A stretch of DNA of 64,000 bases, taken from positions 148,971,519-149,035,518 of the forward strand of contig NC_134366.1 of NCBI RefSeq assembly GCF_035582795.1. Reading direction: 5' to 3'. The position numbers and the translations under genes were made by a program. The notes below the pieces were generated by a model that saw only the letters and a program-made list of their open reading frames with translations, had not been told where the DNA came from and made no database searches. Source of the stretch: Mycteria americana (lineage: Eukaryota > Chordata > Aves > Ciconiiformes > Ciconiidae). Of the stretch, positions 36,001 to 49,600 are shown piece by piece (position 1 is the stretch's first letter; each line of letters opens with the position of its first letter).

Positions 36001-38959
36001 CCATTTGGCACCTTTTTTGCACCAGACGACGAGTCAAAGAACTTCATGATCTCTGAAGAAGACAGACCCTTAACCGGACTTCATGTCAACCTCTTGTCAG
36101 AATGCAAGATATATCTACTGCAGTTGTCATACAAAGTTGTATGACACCCAAAGCTTGTTATACGGTTCCTTGTCTGACAATAAGTGAATAGAGTTGTAAT
36201 TCAGATTGCTATTCTGCAAGTGAATAACGATAGAGGGTCACCATCTCAATCACAAAGAAACCCGAGCCAAGACGGATAAAGCTGAATCAACAAAAAGGGT
36301 CATATGAAACCAGTTAAAAAAAACCTTGCTGCAATATACAGAAATAAATAAAACACCACCCCTTCTGCTTTTTAAAATCAGGGTTGGTCTCAGTTGAGAA
36401 CATGCAGTACGCTTGTCTCTTTGGCAGTATGCCCTACACCAGCAGTAACAGAATTTCTCCAAAATCCCCTCCTCCCAGCTAAGAGCTGGCAAGGAACACA
36501 GTATTGATTGCTGAATCTGAGGGCTGGCTGACAACCCTCCCTGCCCAGTGTGATTCAGAGCCCTGCAGTAGCCGTTCTAAGATTAGCAGACCGTTCCATA
36601 AGACCATGTGTCTTCATGATCTCTTCTCCTGACAGGGTGAGCACTCCTCTCTGAGCCTGCTGGTGCAAAGCAGCTCAAATCGGTGTCATTCAACAGAGTG
36701 CCCTACGACACGTCTCAGCCCGGACGGAGCACATCCTGACTTGATAACCCTCAACATTTCACACCTGCAATGGCAGCTGGACATTTAGCTGGTGCTGCAC
36801 TCACTGCTTGCTGCCTCAGGCATACCTCTGTGCTCTGTACATTTTGCTGATTCTGTAGCACTAATAAATGTCAAATACTCACTGGCAATCTTTGCTTAGC
36901 ATTTGTTGAAAAAATACGCTGCTTGCCATTGTGCTTACACCTGTGGTTTCTGCTGTTCTTGTTTTTCATGCTGCACTGAAGAAGCCACCATTTGAGACCT
37001 ATTGCTAGGCAGACCTGCCTTATTCTTTGGGGTGGGTCCATAAGAACCACCACTTGGTGGATGAACACTTTCATCCTTCAAAAACCAGAACAGACAGCCA
37101 AGTACACCAATCAACACTTTACATTTCCAGAATTGCACTAGACAATTCCAGCATTGCCACCATGGCTTAACAGCCCTTGCCTCCCCCTTTCTGCAGAGCA
37201 AGCCTTGGGTCTAGGAGACTAGGACTGATTGGTGGGACCATGCAACATAAACTACATAGTGTTTTACAGCTGGCATCACCGGCAGTGAACCCAGAAGCCA
37301 CATCTGAGACCATCTGCTAGGACCTGATACTTGCCTTTCAGCACCAGCCACCTTCCCCATCCTCTAGGATTTCATGATTGTTAAGAGAAGGGGCAACGTG
37401 GCCTTGTAGAGACTTGAAATCCTCAATATACCTTATCAGTCAACAGTCAGATTAGGGTAAATTCACAACAGGGACTTTTCCTAGTAGACATTTCTCACCT
37501 ATGGGTGAAGAAAGTCACATGTCCACGTGCTGCACTCTGTATGAAAACACAGATTATTATACTATGATTATGTGAGCGGGATGGGCTAGTCTCATTTTGC
37601 AGGCTGTTGTAGACTACTGTGGGAGAATCACAGATGTCATAATAAATCAGAGTCTATTCATGCTTCCTATATTTTCCACAACCTATTCTTCCAGTGGGAA
37701 ATGTAACTTTCCAAGATACATCAAATTTCAGAATCAGATTTTCAATCTGCATCATGTGTAATGTCGTGTGAAACCTGTTATTTGGGTAGTATTGTCTTAC
37801 CCAAACGACCAAGAAGCACATGCATACGTCCATCATGCCCAGAAGTCGTGAAGGGTTAACAAGGGGTGTACATTTGGCTGGCCGGGTGGATCCTGGAGGA
37901 GCCTTCCCCTGAGGATCACCATGCAGTTGCCACTGCCAGAGACTGGGGCAGCTTGGCGTAGCGGGGCACAGACAGGGAATCATACTGAAGCTGTAACTGG
38001 CATTGCGTCTGTTTGTATAGGCCGCTTTGGGCTTCTTGAAGCAACATTACTTAGCGTGATAGCCCATCTGCCAGAAATCCCTCCCAGAACAATGATCTGA
38101 GTCTGGATCACCTTCACACATACAGCAGTATGTGTCTGGGGGCTCATCTCCTCTGGCCTCTCGAGAGCTCCACGGTGGTCCAGCACCAGCTTTTATTTTA
38201 TTTATTTAAAAACTGCCAAAATAAAACTACCCTGGAGGCCAAACAATAAAAGGGCTTCTCTGCCAGACCTGTGTTCTGCAAGCGCGCAGCTACAGCTGTA
38301 TTGTGCAGAGTGGTGCATGATCTGACAGCAGGTAGGATTGTCTGAGGGCAGGACTCAACAGGCGAGGCGAGAAGGCCTGCTGAGATACCCCTGAGGGACT
38401 GCCTTGGGCAGAGAAGGTGAAACACGGCATGGTGTGGGTCCTGGAGGAAACTTCCTTCTCTTAAATGCCCAGGTTTCCTCAATGGCAATGCCAGTTGGTT
38501 TGCTCCAAACCAGAGTGGGTTCGTGTGTGTTCAGTGGAGACGACCAGGGTCCCACAAACAAAACAGAGATGGAACCAAACTGGCATCTACTTGTTCATGC
38601 AGATGCAAGAAACCACATATGAGATCAGCATCAGCAGAGAGCAGAGAATGCCGGCGTGCTTCCTGCAGGCAGGGCCAGGAGCACAACTCTCAGAAACTTA
38701 TGGCAGCACAGATCTAAGTATGATCAGTCTCAGATAATTATTAATTACAATAATCATTATTCTACAGATCAGCTAGAATCTCTTTCTTGAGTTACAAAGC
38801 TGCAGGCAAACCTTGCCCTTGCTAATTAAAATAAGCCGTGGGAGCTGTAAGATATCAGACAGCCTTTGCCTAACAGCAAATGGGCACCACAGCAGCACAG
38901 CACCCGGATAAGCGTGACCACCACGCTCCACCATATACAGGGTGAAGAACAGGCTCTTT
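33019..38959. other. Intergenic sequence downstream of RAD54B
   Basis: No gene recognised. A pyrimidine-rich stretch lies at 33.65-34.0 kb. A near-perfect palindrome (10-bp arms, 2-base centre; TGTCATACAA / TTGTATGACA) lies at 36125-36146. Open frames stay below 125 codons and show no domain. Confidence 0.55.
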
Positions 38960-39092
38960 AAACGTTAAAGAGTTAAACTCTACCTATTAGCATAATTCTA
39001 ATTGTTACCAAGATCACAATTTGCCTAAAACGTTAAAGAGTTAAACTCTACCTATTAGCATAATTCTAATTGTTACCAAGATCACAATTTGC
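38960..39092 (+). repeat. Exact 65-bp tandem duplication
   Basis: Bases 38960-39024 are repeated without a mismatch at 39028-39092 (period 68, 3-base spacer CTA). The unit begins AAACGTTAAAGAGTTAAAC and ends AAGATCACAATTTGC. Identity of 65/65 means a recent duplication or an assembly duplication. Confidence 0.97.
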
Positions 39093-39772
39093 ATGCCAAA
39101 AAGATGTTTGTAATTGATTACTACTTTCTCAATCATTCTCTCACTTTGGTTTGCATTTTTTTCTGGTGTCATTCAGCACTTAGAGTCAAAGGAAACTCAA
39201 AAAACCCTCTGAAATAAATGTGGATGGTGGAGAAAGGTCAGTGCACATGGCTTTCAGTTCCCAAACTGCATCAAAATGCAAGGAAAATGTTTGATGATGG
39301 GTTAGGATGGACTGTGAACTCAGTGACAGCCTAGGGAAAGGGAAAGCACCAACTGTTATAACACGGAGAAAAAACCCCATTTTTAACTGTTTTCTGCAAG
39401 TTGGCTGGGCTTTTAGCCACCACTATCACAACATGTACCAAATATCCAGAGGTTGTACATCATGTGGCACAATGCAGGATTATCACACTGGAGCCCTATT
39501 CTTGCTCAAGGTCTTTCAAATTCTGTAAGTTTGCATATTTCTGAAAATTGTTCAATCTTCTGTTTTCCTGGGCCTTTCAAAGTACTTCACTTAAAAGCTG
39601 TAAACTGACCTCAAACTTTTGCATTCTCAGAGAAGAAGGAAAATATAGTCATGATAACAATATGGAGTGAAAATGTGTGCAGTACTCCAGTGTTTGGCAA
39701 AAAGTGTCCTTAAATGTAGTTAGCTAGAAATCAGACAAGCCTGTACTCTGTATGTCTGAGAAATTAAGTTTG
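39093..39772. other. Sequence beyond the RAD54B 3' end
   Basis: AT-rich, with no gene recognised. The RAD54B transcript probably ends near 39750. Confidence 0.5.
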
Positions 39773-40390
39773 TTTATTTTCTCAAGTAAAAGCAATAGGT
39801 GAATTTCAGAATATTTTGACACAGTATCAAGCTGTGGTCTCAGAATTTCGGACCTCAGTGACTATTGCTCTAAGTTTCATTAAATTGTAAATTGAAGGGA
39901 ACAAACACCTACTTGTTACAAAGCTGCAGTTATACAGATACATAACTTTTCACTGTCAAAACAAAAATCCAACTAGACTCTTGTTAACAGCATATACATG
40001 TATATAGAATTGCCTAATCTTATAAAATTTGGCTGAAGAGTTGCCAGCTTTACAAGCAATAAATCATTATGATCAAATGAAAACTATAAAACAAAGTAGA
40101 CGTACACAGGAATGTGCATAAAAACAATCTCACTAATTATGACATCAAAGGAAGAGAAGACTGGAAAGGAAAGTTAGTTTTAAAAATCTGTATTATAATT
40201 ACAGTAAGTATGATTAACCTAGTAATAACTGTAACTTTGTATAAACACCAGGAATCACATTTACCCAGAAACCTCGTCAGAAATACACAAAACAGAACTT
40301 GGCAAAAAGAACAAAAGGTAACTTCACATCAGTTGTTTGCTATACCTATGAGGAGGAGAATGCAAGTGGTAGCAAAAGACACAAGTTTTG
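39755..40390 (-). other. RAD54B: RAD54B 3'UTR (predicted)
   Basis: Runs from the stop codon (40393-40391) to the candidate polyadenylation site. The length is inferred from the AATAAA position only. Confidence 0.45.
39773..39778 (-). terminator. RAD54B: Candidate RAD54B polyadenylation signal AATAAA
   Basis: The plus strand TTTATT at 39773-39778 is AATAAA on the minus strand, about 610 bases after the RAD54B stop codon. I saw no canonical AATAAA closer to the stop. Cleavage would fall near 39750-39760. Alternative sites cannot be excluded. Confidence 0.45.
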
Positions 40391-40608
40391 TTAGGTGGGG
40401 GAAGCTGGACTGGTTACATTCTGGAAAATGAAAGAAACATTCTCTTTTATCCTTTCAAGGAAAGGATCAGCTAGAGTCTGATGTTGACCAGAGAAATGTT
40501 TCCATTGCATCAACTGTGACATGGAGAGTGGTTTCTTTGAATTAGGCTTCCCCTGGTTTTGTCCAAGCTGGCAACTTCTAGACAGAGAAGGCTTTTCTGA
40601 AGAAGGAT
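40391..40608 (-). CDS. RAD54B: RAD54B last coding exon with stop codon
   Basis: Acceptor TTTTTTTCAG at 40610-40609. The exon codes for a variable segment, then [34 protein letters not shown] and a short tail ending PASPT, with TAA at 40393-40391. The C-terminus matches the RAD54B-specific end of human RAD54B in position and length. Confidence 0.96.
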
Positions 40609-43600
40609 CTGAAAAAAATGATGCAGTAGACTAATGAGAGAAAACTAAGACAGAAAATTTCAGTCTGAATCAATAATTTCAGTCGGTTGGTGATAACAAA
40701 CAAGAGAAAATAGAACAGCATATATAATCCTTCTATGTCAATGAAAACCAAACATATGTATTCACAGTAAGAGGGGAAAGGCTGTTTCTTGCTCATCAAT
40801 TGAATTTATCAAAATCACTATATGCTAGCATAAAGACAAATCCTTTTACAAATGGATGGGAAAGGAAATATCTTATCTGACAATTTCCTTTCTTCTGTCT
40901 TCCTAATTCTGTGCCATTTGGGTTGCTCCCATTCTTTAAGTAAATCTGAATCTAGAAGTATGTTGCAGCAAAATTCATGCTAGCTTCTATTTCCTCCCAG
41001 AGGTGTCATTCCAACCAGCTAAGAATAGTTTGAACAGCTATTTCATTGACTCAGCACACTAGAGCTGGATCTCTACTGCACTCTGTAAACCCAGATTATG
41101 GCAGGTTGTTCAATATACACAATATTGTATACTGTATATCACAGCAAGGAAAAGACTATTCCCTGTGAAGCACAAAGAGAGGAATTCACTTTGGACAAAG
41201 GATTCTAAAGTCCCAAACAGTACCAGGTCATTGCAGGGTATGTCACACATTTCTGGCTTCATGATCCATCTGATGCACGTGACAAATGAAGAAATCAGTT
41301 TGCTGATTTTAACCAATAACTGCTGTTATTGGTTTAAAACCTGTTGTCAATTATTTTCATAGCAGTGTTACGTGCTCCTTAGGAAAGACCAATGATATGA
41401 GCAGCATGATGTCTCGGAATATTCCCAAGTTTTTTAAACTTTTGGACAGCCCATAAAGACTCATATATGCAAGACTTTCCTTTTGACTGACACGTGACTG
41501 CACATTTGCGCTAGGCTTGAAACAGACTTTACTGGCCAGAAGGAAATTTAGAAGAGATGCACTTCTCAAGTCCTTACAGATTCTGCATTCCTAACTCCAT
41601 AAATTAAACTACAATCAGGTAAAACAATAGGCTTACAGCTTTGTAGCTGATCTGAAAGCCAGTAGAATAGCAAGCAACCCATCTGCACGATCCATACACA
41701 GTTAATTGCTTCAAGACTCCTGTGGTTTCCTAAAGATGGCCCCAGTGTGAATGGACAACAGGAGCTTGGTCAAGAATATCCAGTCTCATTGGTATATCTG
41801 ATGAACATCATTACGAAAAGCTCATACATGGTGAAGCCTGTATTATATTGTTTGGCTCCTCTTTAGTTCATCTTTTGAATCATACTTGCTAGAAATAGAG
41901 GAGACAAATCAGTGAAAGTTCTTGGCCTTTTCTGTGTGCCAGCATCTATCCCCAGTAACCTGGAATGTGGTTCCCCAATGAAGTAATTTGACAGCTTTTT
42001 GTTCTTAGGAAAAGCAAAGAGACCAAGTAGTGGTAGCTGCATTCTGGGGTGATCAAACTGAAGACCATGGCTCACAACAATTTGACTAAGGAACTGATGA
42101 GCCAATTTGTCCTCTGCTCTTTAGGAAATCAAACCTTCCCCTCACTCTGTCATTTCCACCACTTAAGTCTAAGAATGACCTTCAGGTTTTTGCTTGATTT
42201 ACTGCCAAAAAGGTTCTGTTCACTGGGATATAATTACGCTTGAGGAAGTCCTGGTTACATTCACTGCCCTGACATCCAAGAGACCAATGCTGTGGTTGAA
42301 TGGATGGAACCAATATATGTTCAAAGCATAAGATAAGCAGTCAAGAGTGTTAAGAGAATTGCAAAATGCTAAATAAAATTATATGCACCAGTGTTCATCA
42401 CAGTAATATTATAAAATTTCTCTGGATTTCTGTAGTCCAGGAGCTCTACCTGCCTCACTGCACACCAGTGAGAAAATCTGGCTAACGTTTAACACTAAAG
42501 GTGCCTTTTCCACACAGATCCTGTAATAGTACCTAAGTGGAGGCTCGTATATTTTAGAACATCACTTACTCATGCAAAACAGAAGGTCTAATTTTTCAAT
42601 CATTAAAGAAAGGTTCAAAGACAATGAAATCAATATGTGGAGCAAAAATAAAGGAGAAAGTCAAATTCTTATGGCTATAGAAGCACTGTGCTTTCACTAA
42701 CCAAGTCCTCCCCATTTTGGGTAGAATGAGATGAGAAAGGAACACAACTCTAGCCTACTACCTGGAGACATGCAAAACATCAAGCAAAATAGTCTCATTG
42801 GGTCTGTATTACTTAATTTCTTGCTCATGTCTGTTGAGAACACGCACTCTTGTAGCCATTTCTTTGGCTCTTTTTATTGTGGTATCTGTATGCATTTATA
42901 AGATATTAGTATCGGTAACTCATTATCACATCAGTGAATACTGTATATGGATATTTCATGCCCAAAGGAAAGAAACCTACCAGGGCAATGGACACTTTTT
43001 CCTTTAAGAAACTAGATGAGCTATGAAAATTAAAATGGATGGGATAATTTTTTATTATTTTTTTTGTAATCCTGCTCCTAACTTAAACCTATATATCTGT
43101 ATGCAGCAAGGTATTAAAACAATTTTGATATGCCAAAAGAACAAGACAGACACGTTCCTGCAGAAAGGGTAGATGCAAATATTTGCAACCTGGGTTTACA
43201 ACTGCTAGGGCATCTTCCAGCATTTCTCAAAAATCTATTTTAATCATCTTGCATCAGCTATAACTAATAACTATGAAATGAAAGGTTATATTCAGAGATT
43301 TGCCATATCATTATTGAGATCTTCATCTGGCACTGGCTAGTATACCTGTCCTCAGAAAAACAGCTTTTGAACTAACCCTTGTCAGCTACTCATTACTGTC
43401 CTTGAATATGTAGAAACAAAACACCATATAATGTAGTTTGGTTGTAACAAATCACTAGTTGAGCTGGCCATAGCTAATTCAAGGAATTAAGTGGCATGAT
43501 ACACAAATTGGTTGTTACTGCAAGGAATGACTCTTTCCTCCTCTTCATCTTGTGAAGAGCTCCAATGGATTAGAAAAATCAGCCAATATCTGGAAGATCC

Positions 43601-46600
43601 CATAATGAACCTCATTACTTCAATCCTATTTTACCGAGCATCAGAGTTTTCTCCAGTGACAGACCATATATTCAGAATGGATGTACTTCCTCAGCCATGG
43701 CCAGAGATAATAAAAAAGAAACTCACTTTGATGGTCTTTCTTTCCCATACAGTCGCACTCAAGCAAGTCATGGGTAACACAGCTGGAATCTTCATGAAGT
43801 GTAAAGAGATTTCTAAGCTCCTCAATGGAAAAATGGATATGTTCAGATGTCTTGGAAAGGTCTACAACTGCCCCAGAAAGGTCTTGTTTGCTGATCTGTC
43901 TTTGATAAATCTTTTCTTCTATTGAGCCTGTATTGAAAAAAAAAAAAAAAGACATTGGGATAATTTTTGACCAGTACTTGTCAAGAAGAAAAGTCAAATC
44001 CATTTCTTGATAAAAATATTCATAGGAAATGCTAAACCACTATTTTCAGTTATTCAAGCAAAAGCAAAGCAAAGCAAAGGCAAATGAATCAATGTGATGT
44101 CTCTATTTTAACTGAATTCAGAACAAATAATACGTATTTTTAAAGAACGAATTATTTCCAAAAATGCTCCCTGCCTTTCTCTTATGGATAAAATTTCAAC
44201 AGCTGTCTCACTCTAGGGTATGCTTGAGCACCATCTCTGACCTGTGGTTAGCAGTCTGTAGATACATACAGTGTGTCTCTGACCATCTCTCCACACTCTA
44301 GCCATTGCCTGAAGAAAGCAAAAAGATGAAGAGCATTAACAGCCTACTATACAATGGTATTTCAACTAAAACTTGTAGCTTCCACTGATCAAAGTACCAG
44401 TTCTGCTAGCTCGTTCAAAAAGATGTTGTCTAAAGAAAGCATTCCTCAATAATGTCTTTGACTGTTGTTATAAAAATCTTCCGGTATTAACTGTAAATAA
44501 TGTTGAAAATATAATTTACTTTCTGCCATTTATGCTCCCCTTTCTTTCTAATACTATAGTAGGAAAGTAGGGGTTTCACCTCTTTCCTGCCAGAAATCCC
44601 CTCTTCATATGTGTTTTCCAAGCATTAGCAACTGTTTAATATTTCAGGAATACTCATCATTCTCCTCCATCTACAAACCTGTGTATGGCAAAAATGCCAG
44701 AATACATCTTTAAAAATGACTTTTCCATTTCTTTTAAAATTGTAAAATTAGTGTTTCACACCCCCTTTAATTCTTAAACAAACAACATGTAACTGAGTAC
44801 TGCTATATGATTTTTTCAAAAATGTGAGGTTTACACCTACATACTGGGTACAAGTACCCACAACATGGCTTGCGGTCTTTGGCAACCTGTAGCAATTTTG
44901 ACTGATTTAGCAGACTGTGTTTCAGGCAACAAAACAAGTGACCACATGAGGGTACTAATTCACACTTGGAACAGGAGTAGGGCCAAGGATCAGAGCTTAT
45001 TTCAGGTACTAAGCACACAGCATTACTCTACAGTAAAAAGTTTCTTACTGTGTTTATAAAAAGATTTTTTTAAAAGTGTTATTGTTAAGGGCTATTTTAA
45101 CTGAACACTCTTACGCCAACTAAATAATTCCTTGAGTCCAACAGTGCCGTTACAAGAATAGCATAGCACTGGCTTTGTTTTCTTTCTTTCGGCATCATTG
45201 CCACATGATCTTCTAATTCTCTTAATTCTGATCAGAACGTCTCCCTTTTTCTCAGGTATTGCAAATCAACAACATTTGCTATGCAGTCTAATCATCTTTT
45301 TCTTTTCAGAAACACAGCAACTTTCCAGTTAAAAAGAGGTCAGGAGACAAAGGGGATACACGACTCGGTCCTCCAAAGAAACCAGAATTTAATCTTTTCA
45401 TTTTTTACTGCAAGGGGGCTTGTAATGATCCTAACATATATTATATGACAGAGAAATATTTCTTCTTTTCTTCTCAGAAAGAGTTTTCCTCCAGTATTGT
45501 ACTTGTCCAGATGCAATGTGATAATTGGGTAGCAATAAGACACATAAAGCCAGGCATTTAAAAATCAATCAAGAAATCATTTGATGCCCATCCCAGCCCC
45601 CATGTACACAGTTGTTATCAGACCTGAATATCCGTAGCTGGATTCCAGTCGATATCATACAGGATCAAATGAGATGCTCCAACCAGATTCAGTCCTACTC
45701 CACCAGCCTTTGAACTCAGCAAAAAGATAAAAGCTGGACTGAATTTACTATTAAAAGTATCAACAATCTGTTGCCTCTGGGAGACAGGAGTATGTCCGTC
45801 AAGTCTAGTATAAGAGTATCCATAACGTTTGCATGTCTCTTGTAATATGTTTAATGTCTGAGTGTAATTGGATACCAGTACAACTCTGTCAAACAGTAAA
45901 ACAAAGTTATCTTATCATCTGAGACCTTGGTAAAGTTAAAATCCAATAACAAATTACTGAAGACATCTAAGAAAATAAAATCACAAATCAAGCAAAAATT
46001 ACACATCAACCTGAGGCTACTCATATTTCCTGAGAAATAAACTATTTCCTATTAATTTGAAGCACATATTAGATTTGGATGCATTGTACCTACTGTCAAG
46101 CATTCAAATGTTAAATAATGAATGGTTTTCTTCGCAATAGAAGTTGGCTTAATGCACAGGTTGCAGGGATCCAGAACCAACACAGAGATGGATTTAAAAA
46201 AAAAAAAAAAAATCTCTATTTATACAAAATAGCTGTTGTTAAGGCAGCATTTGCAGAGGGTGTTGTAGCAGCTAATAAATAATATATATATGACTACTTA
46301 CTGAAAAGGTACTGTGAACTTCTGTAGACAACCTCGGAAAATTCTAATACACAAAATCATGAAAGTAAAATAGGAAAGCAATGACTCTCTACTACATTTT
46401 ATGATTGAAAAGAACTGCGATGAAGGACGGTGAAAGATAACACAAACAATATAGTCTGGATTTTTTTGGTTATTTTTTTTAAAGCAAAATCAGTCTCCTG
46501 ATCCCTTACACTAATGACCCATACTATGTCAGTGGTTTTTTGCTGAAATTTTGACTAAATAAGTTTCAGAGTTCTGCAAATCTAGAATTTCTATCCTCCT

Positions 46601-49600
46601 AGATTTTGAGGATGAGTCTACTGAGAGGACAAAGAAAGTTCTTTTGAATTTAAGCCATAAATAAAATAATAAGCACAGTTAGGGCATTTTCTGCTAGATC
46701 TTGTTTGGAGGTCTACTATAATCTAACCTAAATGTACAAAATTCCATCAAAGGTGCTCCACTTTTAAACATTTTTTATTAAAAGCAAGTACTGAAGAACT
46801 AGACAAATAATTTTAGGGAAAATCTGGTAAATTAACATTTTTTAATTGTTTTAAATTCTTTTTATTATTACATTTGACTCTACAATTGAACTATATCCAA
46901 GACTTGTTTGTAAGGACTTTGCAAGATTGATTTTTTTGTCAATCAATCCCTAATTCACACCTTTGTTTTTACTCAAAAATAGAATATAAGCTTTATAAGA
47001 GGACTGGAATTGAGTCTGTATATAGCAAAAACTATTTAGTACTAATGTGAGCACAGAAACAAAAGAAAAAGAAACATGGCCAGCACTGCGTTAAAGCAAC
47101 AAAACTTTTAAAGGTGTAAAATAATGCCTCAACACCAGCTGTAACACAGTAGCTCCTATAGCACTGATACAGGGAAAGGTGCTTTTTCCTGATACCCCTG
47201 TTTCTTTTGACTTACAAGAAATAAAACCAGTACATTTAGATATTTAGCTGTCACTGGTTTCAATGGATGTTAGGCATATAAATTCCAACAATAGGCTCAG
47301 CTTTCTGATTTGTAAAGAGAGAGCATCAGGAACAAATTCCATTACATCAGTGCCAAGAGACCTGCTGTTACTTCCCACTACTGATTACAGCATGTCCTAT
47401 TTAAGCATCAATTTAAGTAAGAGTTAAAAGCCAAATACTTTTGGAATAGCTGGGCTTTAAGGCATGAATACATATAAAAGTTATCACAGGATACAAGGTC
47501 ATGTGAGATTTCCATGAATCAGCAATTCCACAGTAACTGACCATGTGCATCCTATTACCCCATGATAAACAGAGGTTTTCCTACATGTCAGTGGCATTTA
47601 CCACGGGGGAAATAGGCGCTTGCTGTGCAGTTTCACCTGTTGAGTCTGGTTGCCCTGAGCAGAAAGGGCAGCAAGCACTAAGCAGTTAAACGTTATTAAA
47701 GAGGAAAGAATTTATAATCTAGTAATCAAAAACATTTTAGTGCAATTTAAAATATTTAATACATGAATACATCTCCTCGAGATACAAAGCATTGGAAAGT
47801 CTTTGCAAATAAAGATAATATGTCATAGTACAGGGGCTGTAGCAAAACTCAGTTGCTGGAACTCAGTATGAAAAATACAAGGATTTTTATCTGGAAAAAA
47901 TACGAACAGCATCTTTGAAAATTATGTCAGCTGCAAATCCTAGTTTAGTAATTTAACAAGGAAGAGCCTGAACTCCAATGCATAAATATTTGGTACCTCT
48001 GCAAACAGTTGCAATGCCTTTATTTTAAATATTACATCCCCATGCATTTGAAAAGCAAACCAATATCCCATTATCTCCCTTTTACCTTTCTTTCACACTT
48101 GCCTTTCAGAAGAGTTGAGCTCACGGATTGCTGCTAACAACTTCACCAGCACCTGCAATTTTCCTGAATCTGTTTCAGAGAAAGTATCCAAAGTATAATC
48201 TTGTGGGAAGACATCTATTAGACCTTCGTAGAGACTGGACTCATCATGTTCATCAGACATAGGATCATAGCTTTTTTCCTATTGAAAATAAAAGGATTCA
48301 AGCTCCATATCCCTTCTAATATGTTTTGGGTTTTTTTAAAGTTTGCTATATTTTTTCTTACAAAGACAAAAGGAGGTATCAAAAGCTTCCACAAAGTAGT
48401 GTATGACATGAGCACCACAACCTCCCAATATTGGATTGAAAACACAGTTTTAAAATACTGATAGCATTTATTTTGGTTTACAACCTCTAATCTAAGATGT
48501 TGTTTGCAGCTGAGTAGAAAGTTTAAATACTTAAAACTGAAAAATGTGTTTTACTTCTAATTCTCTACTTAAACAACCACACAGATGTACACCCACAGCA
48601 AAGCCGTATATAAAACTTGGGGGAACAAAACCAATATCCTGTTTATTCTTTCTAAATTCCATAATACCTCATTATGGAACTTCCCAGTCATTGACTTTTT
48701 TTAGGAAGATGCTGTCATTATGATTCAGTTATGCAACTGGAAATGAAGAAAAGCTAACAAGTAAAAACAATAAAATAGAAGAAATAACGGTAATATTTTG
48801 CTGTAATTTGAAAAATCAATGTTTCACAGGGAGGAAAAAAGCCAAACTACTCAAACACCAAAACCACAATGGTAATAAATGACTTGCACATATAGTCTTT
48901 TCCATCCCTATAGTTTCTAAAGGGTTACACATTCACGTATGAAAAATTTCTAATGCTTATACTATGAAGTAAAGGCAATGAACTTTACTTGGCAGCGTTG
49001 AAAGTTACAGGGAGGTCTGTGCTGTGGACATTCCCACAAGTCATGAAGAACGTCCTTTAAGAAAGATTCACATTTCCACTAACCTTACTTGGACTTTGAC
49101 TAGTGGCCACAGAAGTTAGTATTACCAAGTTCTAACTATCATATTATTTACCTATAGGAATGAGAACATTTCTATAGAAATAACAAGGTGTACAGTGTGA
49201 TAGGATCCCAGGAGAAGTGGAAATGGAGACATCTAGTACCACTGACATCTTGAGCCTGCAGCTCCCAGTGTCACTGAGCTTGAGAGAGTGAAATTATCAT
49301 GTGGACAGGGAGGTTTCAGAGGAACCAGCAAGACAGAGTACATGGAACAATCTCTAGCTAAGAGTGTTCTTTGTAAAATTCACATTTATATGTATTTTTA
49401 CAAATATTCAGAGACAAGATGAAGAGGGAAAATACATGAAGAACAAGAAAATACCATAAGGCAATAGGAAAATGGTGAGATACCTTCCCTGAGGACATTC
49501 AGATTCCCAAGGATTTAAGTTTTTGAAAGCCCTTCTCCTAAAGCAAGTTGTATGTGAGAAGAGAGTATGGAAATGACCTTAAGTAACATGCACATTGATA

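Larger units (their letters stand above)
43928..48102 (-). other. RAD54B introns between exons g and j
   Basis: Intron spans 43928-44241, 44309-45623 and 45886-48102. They are AT-rich. They contain a short GCAAA-type repeat near 44055-44080 and an A run near 46197-46211. No gene or mobile element recognised. Confidence 0.8.

Noticed and set aside
43512..43925. 137-codon plus-strand open frame
   Set aside because: It is the antisense shadow of RAD54B exon j and its flanking intron.
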